Origin: Acidisarcina sp.
Lineage (GTDB): Bacteria; Acidobacteriota; Terriglobia; Terriglobales; Acidobacteriaceae
Direction: 5' to 3'
DNA length: 64,000 bases
NCBI GenBank assembly: GCA_035539175.1
Contig: DATLIY010000007.1
Location: 1,054,001-1,118,000 of the forward strand
The stretch's first letter is position 1. The number at the start of each line of letters is the position of its first letter. A program made the translations under genes and the position numbers. The notes beneath the pieces were generated by a model. The model did not search any database and was not told the DNA's origin. It saw nothing but the letters and a program-made list of their open reading frames with translations. Positions 44,601 to 52,250 of this stretch are shown piece by piece.

Positions 44601-44935
44601 GGTTCGCGCTCGCGGCCACGTCCTTCGCGGCCACCTTCGCTCTCCCGCCCGCCCTCCCGGCGGCCATGAGCGGAACCAACACGCTCAAAGTCGGCAGAGT
44701 CTTCCTGCTCTTCAAGAAAATCGGTGACGTAGAGGAATGCGTCGCGCTCCAGACCTACGTCGACAAATGCCGACTGCATGCCCGGCAACACGCGGGTCAC
44801 GCGGCCCTTGTAAATGGAGCCGGCTAGGGTGTACTCATTTTCGCGCTCGTAGTAAATCTCTGCGAGCTCATCGTTCTCAATAATCGCCAGCCGCGTTTCA
44901 TGGGGCGTGCTGGAAATGCATATCTCTTTTGACAT
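41609..44935 (-). CDS. rng: Ribonuclease E/G with a long acidic insertion in the S1 domain
   Basis: A 1108-residue endoribonuclease of the E/G family, active in mRNA decay and rRNA maturation. The S1 half-domain at about 38-77 (IYKGRVTRVLPGMQSAFVDV) is followed by an insertion of about 625 residues (about 80-705), rich in Glu, Arg and Pro with REPRES-like repeats. The S1 domain then resumes at QGQEILVQIAKE. Catalytic Asp residues lie in VAIDINTGK and VIDFIDM. The zinc-link CTIC is at 1026-1029 and the fold ends soon after, as in RNase G, without an RNase E-type C-terminal scaffold. AGGAGAGG precedes the ATG. RNase J is also encoded at 5.7 kb. Confidence 0.95.
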   Translation of the reverse strand: MSKEICISSTPHETRLAIIENDELAEIYYERENEYTLAGSIYKGRVTRVLPGMQSAFVDVGLERDAFLYVTDFLEEQEDSADFERVGSAHGRREGGRESEGGREGRGREREPRESREPQAREPRESRDQQAREPRENRPPRAARPDQLAEEAAVVTPSPTEGREEEFEQGGTRRWRGRRGRRRGMRGQQPVREAEPSTQEESFDEASETYSIHAAHAEHEAEPFIAEEPRKSTHAPQSSASSAAVFLPGESLSKYGHAPAQEPEIEIEALPSNPVEPARPTPVYTTFKPSTLIETPIEWDGGNLLPGETISRYRNDVPLAPATGATHVEETPAPAEHEAEASATAADVDAHADTNVETPEEIQFEAAEEAQYEAAEEETEAVVGHAAEPTIEAEPVAEIKHPEHHHDSEQRVEPFPEETEPTHASASYRVDPTAPSEFRLVTPAEEKAEVEAPSEAAAEVQHHVDRVHVDRVLGTGELAEHSQEIPVTPAVEPASVEETAAAPVNAEENEAAAEKEQLLNKEQSLEELQDVAEDFEEIEEESGTEDSGTSVGTIQGFAPGRGVIEEEVIDEEEYDFTPLYAHSEEHDLDELEEETIDHSLTDADLGELVRDTHLDTRVNVAFHSDVATEETETEEEHEESDEESEVEAIGEDFDEESEEEAPAADGAPAPSRRSDEGRRGGRGGRHGRRRGNSGGGDRGRRSTAQMTDLPIISDLLKQGQEILVQIAKEPIAKKGARITSHIALPGRFLVFMPTVNHVGVSRKISSDEERQRLKRILISEKGENSGGFIVRTAADGASEEDLRADIRFLISLWAEIKQRSDSAKAPALIYHDLNLVERILRDQVSDNFSSIWVDSEVEYERIVRFLNRFQPSLVRRVKLYTKETPLFEQFGIQDEISKALKSKVWLKSGGSIVINQTEALVAIDINTGKYVGKTARLEDTILKTNLDAIPEIVRQIRLRDLGGIIVIDFIDMDERKNRHRVMQALEEALKADRAPSKVLQFNDFGLVAITRKRVKQSLERTLSVQCTICQGTGMVKSPVTVCNEIYVEMHKMQKTFDHGDVLLRVHPDVVKTLKDHNAKWLTELEEMISKNIIVKSDPSLHPEQFDIH

Positions 44936-45351
44936 TCTGCCTCTCCTGTCCGGCAGGCTGAACCTGACGAACGTCCGGCGAGGCGATCAGAACAGGAATT
45001 CTCCTGCTCCCGGGGTACCGGAAAGGATTGGGGCAGACGAAGAGATGGCCGTAGCGAAGAAGATACCTTGTGTGAGGAGTTGCGAATACCTCCGCCCTGA
45101 ACCGGGTGGAGGCTCACTGAAAGGATCGTAGTGCTTTTGGAGGCTATCTGGGCGCAATGAGTTTGTGACCGCTTCAGCCTTGTAATAAGGCGGGGCCGTT
45201 ACCCGTCGTTGCGCGCTCATACCCAATCCTGCCCGGCCCGGTGATCCACCCGGCCGGCTGTAATAGTTTTAGACTTAACTTCCTAACCCCCGGCATCGCA
45301 CTTGCGCACTGCCGGACAAAACAAAAACCTTGTGGTCTCAGCCGCAGCCCT
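44936..45351. other. Gene-free 416-bp stretch upstream of RNase E/G
   Basis: Between rodA and the RNase E/G gene, both on the minus strand. I see a ribosome-binding site next to the RNase E/G start and several short inverted repeats, including CCGGCA/TGCCGG at 45290-45295 and 45310-45315. A 79-codon minus-strand frame (44987-45226) looks non-coding. It could hold a promoter and a long 5' leader. E. coli rne has such a leader for autoregulation, so a regulatory role here is an inference. Confidence 0.4.
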
Positions 45352-46452
45352 CTAGTTCACGAAGCGGTTCATGCGGACGTTCATTACCATTCCGAGAGCC
45401 AGAAACGTAAACAGAACCGAAGACCCGCCGTAACTCATAAGCGGCAATGGGATTCCGGTTACAGGCATCAATCCGACCACCATCCCTACATTGACCGCGA
45501 TCTGAAAGATCAGCACGGCCACAACGCCCATGACCAGGAACGTTCCGGAGAGATCGGCAGCTGTTTGAGCGTTTTGTATCAAACGCATCAATATGAAGAA
45601 GTATAGCAGTAGCACCGAGACCGCGCCCACAAAGCCATGCTCCTCGCAAAACGCCGCGAAGATGAAGTCTGTGTACGGAATCGGCAAAAAGTCACCCTGA
45701 GTTTGCGTCCCCTTGGTAGCTCCCTTGCCCCAGATGCCTCCCGAACCTACAGCGATCAGGGATTGGCGAATCTGGTATCCGCTGCCTCTGGGATCGTTGT
45801 CCGGATTCACAAAGCTGGTCAACCGTGCCTTCTGGTAAGGCTTGAGGACCTTGCCGCTATACCAGGCGCCGCCAATAGCTACAGCTCCGGCCAACGCGAG
45901 AATGGCCGCCTGTTTCCAGCGGATTCCACCGAGGAACAGTCCACACAGCAGGATGGGGGTATAGGTGAGAGCGGTTCCCAGATCAGGCTGTTTCAGCACC
46001 ATGAGCATGGGTAGACCCACCAGTGCAAAAGCCTTGAAGATGTCGCCCCAGGTCAAATCTCTTCCGGCCAGATTGGTGAAGTAGCGCGCCACGGCAACAA
46101 TCAGGATGAGCTTGACCCACTCCGACGGCTGAAAATGAACGCCTCCCGGCAGCTTGATCCAGCGCCGCGCTCCCAGTACCTTGGTGCCCACCACCATCAC
46201 AGCGAGCAGCGCAACAATCGACACACCATAGGCGTAGTGTACGTAGTCGATCAGCCGGTGATAGTTGACCAGGCTCAGTGCGAACATGCCTACGAGTCCG
46301 CCCAGCAGCCAGATCACCTGCGTCTTGTCAAAACCCACGAACTTGGTGTGCAGCGTAGCAGAGTAGATCTCCGCTACGCTGATGACCGACAGCAGGAGTA
46401 CCAGGCCTAGAAGTACCCAGTCGAAGTCACGAAATGAGAGAAATCGCCGCAT
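45352..46452 (-). CDS. rodA: Rod-shape-determining peptidoglycan polymerase RodA
   Basis: A 366-residue SEDS-family glycosyltransferase with about ten membrane helices, polymerising glycan strands together with PBP2. Hallmarks are ARRWIKLPGGVHFQPSEWVK, VLKQPDLGTALTY, and the late NVGMVVGLMPVTGIPLPLMS motif with SYGGSS. Its length matches RodA (about 370). It lies 53 bp downstream of mrdA in the same orientation, ending the mre-mrd cluster. Confidence 0.95.
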   Translation of the reverse strand: MRRFLSFRDFDWVLLGLVLLLSVISVAEIYSATLHTKFVGFDKTQVIWLLGGLVGMFALSLVNYHRLIDYVHYAYGVSIVALLAVMVVGTKVLGARRWIKLPGGVHFQPSEWVKLILIVAVARYFTNLAGRDLTWGDIFKAFALVGLPMLMVLKQPDLGTALTYTPILLCGLFLGGIRWKQAAILALAGAVAIGGAWYSGKVLKPYQKARLTSFVNPDNDPRGSGYQIRQSLIAVGSGGIWGKGATKGTQTQGDFLPIPYTDFIFAAFCEEHGFVGAVSVLLLYFFILMRLIQNAQTAADLSGTFLVMGVVAVLIFQIAVNVGMVVGLMPVTGIPLPLMSYGGSSVLFTFLALGMVMNVRMNRFVN

Positions 46453-46505
46453 CCTGATTCTTTCCTGCTCTCGCCGTTATCTTATTGAAAACAAATGCCA
46501 TACAG

Positions 46506-48572
46506 CTAAGGCAACCGCACCGCTGCTACCGATGGATGTGCGGCAGCCGCAACGGCAGAGGGCTTGCCTGTATTCGTATTTCCCTGGCCCCTGTTCCCCT
46601 GTCCTGCGTCTCCCTGCCCCGCAGATCGCTGGCCCGGGGTCACGAAGAAGTGCCCACCTCGCAGAGAGGCCGAATTGGCCGTGTCCGCGGGCGGCTCCGT
46701 CCATATCGCTCCCACCTCGACCGGGGCTGGAGGCTGCTTCGCCTCCTCCAGGTTGTTGTCGCGTTTGCGCTGCTTATCTACGTAGGCCAGCACTACCTGG
46801 GCAGCCAACCTGCCTGCCAGAGTACCGTGCTCGCCGCCCTCGAACAGGACGCAGACCACAATCTCGGGATTGCGCCTGGGAGCCACGCCGACAAACCACG
46901 CATTATCTTTCTTGCTGACGCCGACTTTCCCCTTGGACTGATGACCGATGACCTGTGCGCTGCCCGTCTTTCCGGCGAAATCGATGCCCTCCAGGTGACC
47001 GCTGGCGGCGGTTCCTCCCGGTCCCATCACCATTGCCATGGCGTCGGTGATCGTCTCCCAGTTCGACGGGTCAAGGGGAATTCGCTGGTCGCCTGAGCCC
47101 GGAAACGACTCAAGCAACGCCTGGCGATATTCCGCCGGAACCTGATCCTCGTTCACCACGTGGGGACGCCGCAGAACGCCGCCGGAGGCGATTCCGCCGA
47201 TGGCGCGCGCCATCTGGATCGGCGTAGTTGCAATCGCACCCTGTCCGATGCCCACGGAAATGGTCTCTCCGGCGTACCACTTCTCATGGAAATTCTTCAG
47301 CTTCCACTCTTCCGAAGGCATGACGCCGGGAACTTCATTCGGCAGATCGATACCCGTTTTCTGCCCCAGGCCGAGTTGGTGGGACCAATAGGCAATCTTG
47401 CCGATTCCCAGCTTCTCCGCGAGAGTGTAGAAAAAGACGTCGCAGGATTGCCAGATGGCCTTGGTGATATCGGTCGAGCCATGCCCATGCTTCTGCCAGC
47501 ACTGGAAGTAGCGCCCATAGAACGTCGCGCCGCCGCCGCAGTTGACGTGCAGCGTCTGAGCGATTCCCTCCTGCAGTCCGGCCGTCGCCATGATGATCTT
47601 GAACGTTGAACCCGGCGCCAGTTGCCCCTGGATCGCTTTGTTGAGCAGCGGGTGATTCGGATCGGTAACCAGCCTGCTCCACTCATCCCGATGAATGCGG
47701 ATGGCGAAGGCATTGGGATCGAAGGCCGGGTGGCTGACCATCGCCAGAATCTCCCCGGTGCGCGGATCCATGGCAACGACGGCGCCGTTACGCTCGCCGA
47801 GTGCCAGCTCGGCGGCTCGCTGCACATCGATGTCTATGGTGAGCTTCAGATTCTGGCCGCCAACCGCCGGCTCCTTGCCAAGCCGCCCTACCTCGCGGCC
47901 GTGGCTGTCCACGATCACATCGCGAGAGCCGTCCCGCCCCCGCAGAAGCTGGTCGTAAGTCTCCTCCACACCGGATTTGCCCACCACGTCTCCCGGCATG
48001 TAGTAGGCATACTTGGGATCGTTGAGCATATCCTCGCTAACCTCGCCGACGTAGCCGACGAGATGCGCGGCAAAGTTGTCGCGGGGGTAGAGCCGACGCT
48101 GTTCGTCGATCGTCTCCAGTTCCGGCAACTCGTTGCGATGGGCCTCGAGGAACGCCTGCTCATCCGGTGAGAGATCCTGCTTCAGCGGCAATGGCTGATA
48201 AATAGGCGCGGCGCGGTAATGCTTGAGAATGCCCTGGAGCTGATCCACATCCATATGCAGGCCGCGTGCGATCAAGGGCAGATCCGGCGTCAGGTCGCGA
48301 CCCTGCTCCCGCACCAGAAAGCACGAAACCGAGGGATAGTTGTCTACCAGTACGCGGCCATCGCGATCGAAGAGCCTGCCGCGGGGCGCGAGAATTGGAA
48401 CTTTCCGTATGCGGTTCTGCTCCGCCAGGGCACGATAATTCTGCGCCCCCAGGACCTGTAATCTCCACAAACCGGAAATCAGCACCAGCAGAATCGCCAC
48501 GATCACGTATTGCGCGACGGCCAGCTTCATTGCCGGCAGCTTCTCTTCCCGGTTTAGTTTGTCCGAATACAC
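46506..48572 (-). CDS. mrdA: Penicillin-binding protein 2 (transpeptidase)
   Basis: A 688-residue class B PBP that cross-links peptidoglycan for rod elongation with RodA. A membrane helix at about 16-36 (AVAQYVIVAILLVLISGL) anchors it. The dimerisation region includes APRGRLFDRDG (62-72). The transpeptidase motifs are Ser322-x-x-Lys325 (STFK), SCD at 376-378 and KTG at 535-537. A tail from about 610 is low-complexity, with GQGDAGQGNRGQGN repeats and Ala/Pro runs. The start is GTG at 48572; an ATG 42 bases later is an alternative. Confidence 0.95.
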   Translation of the reverse strand: MYSDKLNREEKLPAMKLAVAQYVIVAILLVLISGLWRLQVLGAQNYRALAEQNRIRKVPILAPRGRLFDRDGRVLVDNYPSVSCFLVREQGRDLTPDLPLIARGLHMDVDQLQGILKHYRAAPIYQPLPLKQDLSPDEQAFLEAHRNELPELETIDEQRRLYPRDNFAAHLVGYVGEVSEDMLNDPKYAYYMPGDVVGKSGVEETYDQLLRGRDGSRDVIVDSHGREVGRLGKEPAVGGQNLKLTIDIDVQRAAELALGERNGAVVAMDPRTGEILAMVSHPAFDPNAFAIRIHRDEWSRLVTDPNHPLLNKAIQGQLAPGSTFKIIMATAGLQEGIAQTLHVNCGGGATFYGRYFQCWQKHGHGSTDITKAIWQSCDVFFYTLAEKLGIGKIAYWSHQLGLGQKTGIDLPNEVPGVMPSEEWKLKNFHEKWYAGETISVGIGQGAIATTPIQMARAIGGIASGGVLRRPHVVNEDQVPAEYRQALLESFPGSGDQRIPLDPSNWETITDAMAMVMGPGGTAASGHLEGIDFAGKTGSAQVIGHQSKGKVGVSKKDNAWFVGVAPRRNPEIVVCVLFEGGEHGTLAGRLAAQVVLAYVDKQRKRDNNLEEAKQPPAPVEVGAIWTEPPADTANSASLRGGHFFVTPGQRSAGQGDAGQGNRGQGNTNTGKPSAVAAAAHPSVAAVRLP

Positions 48573-48645
48573 CTGGTTGCAGCTCGCTCTTCACTCTCTA
48601 GAATACTGCCAATTGCTCTACCAGCCGGGATGCGTATCGACTGGA

Positions 48646-49170
48646 TCAATTCTCGCGTTTGGCGCGATCCAGCAGGGCGAACAGGACCACTGCCAGCAGC
48701 GCATTGACCACCGCGCGGATCAACTCGTGCACCCAGCTCCAGGGTGCCTCCATGGCCAGCATGCGGTGCACAATCAGCAGGGTGATGGCGCTGTTCAGCA
48801 TCGCCGCTCCAAAATTGAGGATCAGGCGCGTGCCGTGGTTGTCCACATCGATGCGAACCCCAATCGATGCAGCCAGATAGCCGATGATCGTCTTGGAAAT
48901 GCCATTGATGCCGAGCGGCCGCTGCGTGAGCGCATCCTGGGCGATCCCAATGATCGCGCCGGTCAGCGTTCCGGCGATGGGATTACGCCGCGCTACCGCG
49001 AAATATACGGTGATAATCAGCGGCAGATCCACGATGCCGAAGCGCCAGAAGTGCAGCGGAAGATAGGCCTGGAGCCCGAGTGCTGCCAGGGGTACCAGCA
49101 CCGAAACCAGCCACGAAAACGAGTAGACCTCGGCGTCGCGGCGCGAATTGGCGTTCATCAACATGGCCAC
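48646..49170 (-). CDS. mreD: Rod-shape-determining protein MreD
   Basis: A 174-residue membrane protein with five hydrophobic segments, part of the elongasome. The IVDLPLIITVYFAVARRNP and GIAQDALTQRPLGINGISK stretches are typical. It follows mreC and precedes mrdA in the usual order. The start is GTG at 49170, almost touching the mreC stop; internal ATGs at 49164 and 49158 are possible. Confidence 0.92.
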   Translation of the reverse strand: MAMLMNANSRRDAEVYSFSWLVSVLVPLAALGLQAYLPLHFWRFGIVDLPLIITVYFAVARRNPIAGTLTGAIIGIAQDALTQRPLGINGISKTIIGYLAASIGVRIDVDNHGTRLILNFGAAMLNSAITLLIVHRMLAMEAPWSWVHELIRAVVNALLAVVLFALLDRAKREN

Positions 49171-49173
49171 GGG

Positions 49174-50706
49174 CTACAGTCTCCCTCCCGGAGGAGTTGC
49201 TGCGTCCGGGGCTGCTGTCTGCGGCCTGGTTTGCTCGGGCCTTGGCTTGGGTTGCGCAGGATTGGCTGGATTCGATTGCTCAGGACGGTGCTGCGCAGGC
49301 TTAGGTTGCACAGGTTTTGGGGCACTTCCCTCCGGGGACACCGCTCCCGGCTTTCTGGTAGCAGTACCTTCTGATGCGGGAGCCTGCGACGGCTTGCCCA
49401 CGCTCTTCGTCCCGGTGCCGCTGGCCGTCTTACTCGCAGCGCCAGCAGAACCTGTAGCAGAACCTGTAGCAGAACCTGTAGCAGAACCAGCACCAGTAGA
49501 ACCCGTGGTTCCCGCGCCGGGCGTTTTGGCGCTGGTGCCGGCTGAATTCAGCGATTTTCCTGTCGTGGAGCTGCCTGCTCCCGTGCCCGAAGCCGGACGT
49601 GGAGTCTGCCCGCCTGGGGTCATGGTATTGGCGGATGGTATCGTGGCCGGGGAGAAGCGGTCTGGATGCAACGGCACACCCGGCCTGGGGGGACGGCCCG
49701 GGTCGCCTCCTGGCGCTTCCGGCGTTGCATCGGGTGCCGTGGGCGGCGCGTTGGGGTCCTTCAGGCCCGGCAGGCGTTCGGAGAGGATATCGGCGGCGCG
49801 CTTCTGGGATGCTGCTTCAATCGCACTTTGGGCCAGGTCGCGCTGTTCTGCCGCAGGCATCTTATCGTTCACGCCGGTAATCACCAGCACCTCTTCCAAC
49901 CGTGTCAGGTTGGCGGCGGGCTTGACCACAAGCGCAAGGTAGCCGTCATGGTCGGGATCGGGAACCTTGCGCTCCACGACTCCAACCGGCAAGCCTCGCG
50001 GAAACACGCCATCCCCGCCGCTGGTCAGGACACGATCGCCCACCTTGATCTGTTCATCTGGCGCGACGTTGACGATCTGCGGCTGGCCCAGCGAGTTGCC
50101 CCGAAGAACGCCCCGAATCCGCGAGGTCTCGAGCATCACGCCTGCTCCGCTTGTCTGGTCGGAGATGATCAATAACTGAGAGGTGTCGGGAAAGACATCG
50201 CGAATCTTGCCCACAATGCCGTCGGGAGTGATGACCGGCATATCCGGCTTCAGACCGTCGTTGGATCCCTTGTCGATGTAGAGCACATGCGCCACGTCGG
50301 AGCCCGCGGTGCCGATTACCTGCGCCGGTTGCGTGGTGGAGATGTAGTGCTCCTTGAAGGAAAGCAGTTGCTGCAGGCGCTGGCCCTGGCGCGCGTCTTC
50401 GGCAAGTCCCGCCTGTTCAATCCGCAGGCGATTCACTTCTGCCTTGAGATCCTGGTTCTGCTGGCGCACGCCGCGCAGATAGGCATAATTCGACCACACG
50501 CCGCGCAAACCGCCGCCCATGGAGTGAACCCAGCGCTCGGGGGGCGAGATCAGGCTCACCACCCAATAGCGAATCAGCCGGACCTGCCCGGTCTCCGGCG
50601 CGCCCGGAATGGGACGCCGAACCTGGACGGCAAGGCCGACGACCTGGGCGAGCAGGACAGCGATCAGCACCAGGACGTTCTTATACCGGCTGAAAAATGA
50701 TTCCAT
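49174..50706 (-). CDS. mreC: Rod-shape-determining protein MreC with a long low-complexity tail
   Basis: A 510-residue periplasmic scaffold linking MreB with PBP2. It has an N-terminal membrane helix (about 10-28), a coiled coil (about 75-105, QQNQDLKAEVNRLRIEQ) and the beta domains of MreC (about 120-275, with DKGSNDGLKPDMPVITPDG). The tail from about 300 to 510 is rich in Pro, Ala, Gly, Ser and Thr and contains GSAT tetrapeptide repeats. Typical MreC is 280-350 residues, so the tail is unusual. It sits between mreB and mreD. Confidence 0.95.
   Translation of the reverse strand: MESFFSRYKNVLVLIAVLLAQVVGLAVQVRRPIPGAPETGQVRLIRYWVVSLISPPERWVHSMGGGLRGVWSNYAYLRGVRQQNQDLKAEVNRLRIEQAGLAEDARQGQRLQQLLSFKEHYISTTQPAQVIGTAGSDVAHVLYIDKGSNDGLKPDMPVITPDGIVGKIRDVFPDTSQLLIISDQTSGAGVMLETSRIRGVLRGNSLGQPQIVNVAPDEQIKVGDRVLTSGGDGVFPRGLPVGVVERKVPDPDHDGYLALVVKPAANLTRLEEVLVITGVNDKMPAAEQRDLAQSAIEAASQKRAADILSERLPGLKDPNAPPTAPDATPEAPGGDPGRPPRPGVPLHPDRFSPATIPSANTMTPGGQTPRPASGTGAGSSTTGKSLNSAGTSAKTPGAGTTGSTGAGSATGSATGSATGSAGAASKTASGTGTKSVGKPSQAPASEGTATRKPGAVSPEGSAPKPVQPKPAQHRPEQSNPANPAQPKPRPEQTRPQTAAPDAATPPGGRL
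49444..49490 (-). repeat. 12-bp tandem repeat inside mreC
   Basis: The unit AGCAGAACCTGT on the plus strand occurs three times exactly (49444-49479) plus a partial fourth. It encodes repeats of Gly-Ser-Ala-Thr in the MreC tail. In-frame 12-bp units allow length change without frameshift. Confidence 0.9.
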
Positions 50707-50859
50707 AGTCCCGAATAAGGCTATTGAAGCATGCCCTGAGAGCGCTTCGTTTGCCAGTATGTGGAAAGATACTCATCGCCAGAATCGCGGCGTAAAAAGG
50801 ATTGCGGCGCAAAAAACGAGCGCGGCCACACTCACCAGGGAGCGAGGCCGCGACGCTGT

Positions 50860-51924
50860 TCAATCGATCTTGATCTTGCGCAGCAGGCGGAAGTCGCTCA
50901 GCATCTTGCCCGTGCCCAGCACCACGCTCGCCAGCGGATCATCGGCAATCGATACCGGCAATCCCGTCTCTTCGCGGATGCGCTTATCCAGATTCTTGAT
51001 GAGCGCTCCACCGCCGGTCAGCACAATGCCCCGATCGCTGATATCGGCGCTCAATTCCGGAGGAGTCCGCTCCAGCGCGACGCGAATTGCATTCATGATG
51101 GTTGAGATGCACTCGGTCAGTGCCTCGCGAATTTCGCTGTCGTCGATGGTAATCGTCTTCGGCACGCCCTCGATGAGGTTGCGGCCCTTGATCTCCATCG
51201 TCAGGGGCTTGTCCAGCGTGTAGGCCGATCCGATCTCAATCTTGATCTGCTCCGCGGTGCGCTCGCCGATCAGCAGGTTGTACTTGCGCTTGAGGTAATT
51301 CATGATGGCCTCGTCCATCTGATTGCCGGCCATGCGCACCGAGCGCGAGTAGACGATGCCGGAAAGCGAGATCACGGCGATATCCGTGGTGCCGCCACCG
51401 ATGTCCACTACCATGTTGCCCGAGGGCTCGGTGATGGGCAAACCCGCGCCAATCGCGGCCACCATCGCCTGCTCCACCAGGAAAACCTCGCTGGCCTTGG
51501 CGCGATAGGCGGAGTCTTCCACCGCTCGCTTTTCCACCTGCGTGATCTCCGAAGGCACACCGATAACGATGCGCGGATGCACCAGCATCTTGCGGTTGTG
51601 CGCCTTCTGGATAAAGTAGTTCAGCATTTTTTCCGTGATCTTGAAATCGGCGATCACACCGTCTTTCATCGGCTTGATGGCGACGATGTTGCCCGGGGTG
51701 CGGCCCAGCATCTCTTTCGCCTCTTTGCCGACGGCCTCAACCTCACCGGTGTTCTTGTTGATGGCTACGATGGACGGCTCATTGACAACAATTCCCTTGC
51801 CCCGTGCATAGACGAGGGTGTTGGCCGTTCCCAGATCGATTGCCAGATCACTGGAAAACACACTAAACAGCGAGCGCACTCCGTGCGACCGCGAGGAACG
51901 CGATTGAAAACCATTCGATGACAT
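50860..51924 (-). CDS. mreB: Actin-like rod-shape protein MreB
   Basis: A 354-residue actin homologue that guides lateral wall synthesis. Phosphate and adenosine motifs are [10 protein letters not shown] near residue 29, [11 protein letters not shown] and [12 protein letters not shown]. It has about 20 residues of Ser/Arg-rich N-terminal extension before [14 protein letters not shown]. The start is placed at the ATG at 51924; a TTG 27 bases upstream would extend it further. It heads the mreB-mreC-mreD-mrdA-rodA series. Confidence 0.96.
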   Translation of the reverse strand: MSSNGFQSRSSRSHGVRSLFSVFSSDLAIDLGTANTLVYARGKGIVVNEPSIVAINKNTGEVEAVGKEAKEMLGRTPGNIVAIKPMKDGVIADFKITEKMLNYFIQKAHNRKMLVHPRIVIGVPSEITQVEKRAVEDSAYRAKASEVFLVEQAMVAAIGAGLPITEPSGNMVVDIGGGTTDIAVISLSGIVYSRSVRMAGNQMDEAIMNYLKRKYNLLIGERTAEQIKIEIGSAYTLDKPLTMEIKGRNLIEGVPKTITIDDSEIREALTECISTIMNAIRVALERTPPELSADISDRGIVLTGGGALIKNLDKRIREETGLPVSIADDPLASVVLGTGKMLSDFRLLRKIKID

Positions 51925-52250
51925 GAATACGGGACTTTTCCTGAAACTCAACTAATTGTAAGGCCAGAGTTGCATTGTCGCATGCAAAGCGCAACCATTT
52001 GTTGCGTTGTTGCGGCCAATGAACAACGAACCCCCTAAGATTCTGCAAATATTCCCGCAATCGACCGCATCCATCGGACACAGAAGGCAGGGCCACAGGG
52101 TAAGCGGCTGCGCGCCCAATCTCCCGCATCTTCTTCAGGGTATTGGTCCTTCAGGCGCTGGACTGGAGGGTGGATGGAAAACCAGCCAGTGGAGAAGCTT
52201 GCTAGTATTCTTACCCGTTGAATGATTTCTGAACGCGGAAAGCAGATTCC
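51925..52250. other. 326-bp divergent intergenic region between mreB and aldehyde dehydrogenase
   Basis: No gene is evident. It should hold the mreB promoter and the opposite-strand aldehyde dehydrogenase promoter. I see the inverted repeat TTGCAT-n6-ATGCAA at 51970-51987. No clear -35/-10 pair was found. Confidence 0.4.

Noticed and set aside
44987-45226. A 79-codon frame ahead of the RNase E/G gene
   Set aside because: No ribosome-binding site and no domain; its composition looks like leader DNA.
45290-45315. A CCGGCA/TGCCGG hairpin downstream of rodA as terminator
   Set aside because: Only six pairs, with no T-tract following on the minus strand.
49444-49490. Short regular repeats that could suggest a CRISPR array
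   Set aside because: The repeat is 12 bp without spacers and lies in frame within mreC; it is a coding minisatellite.
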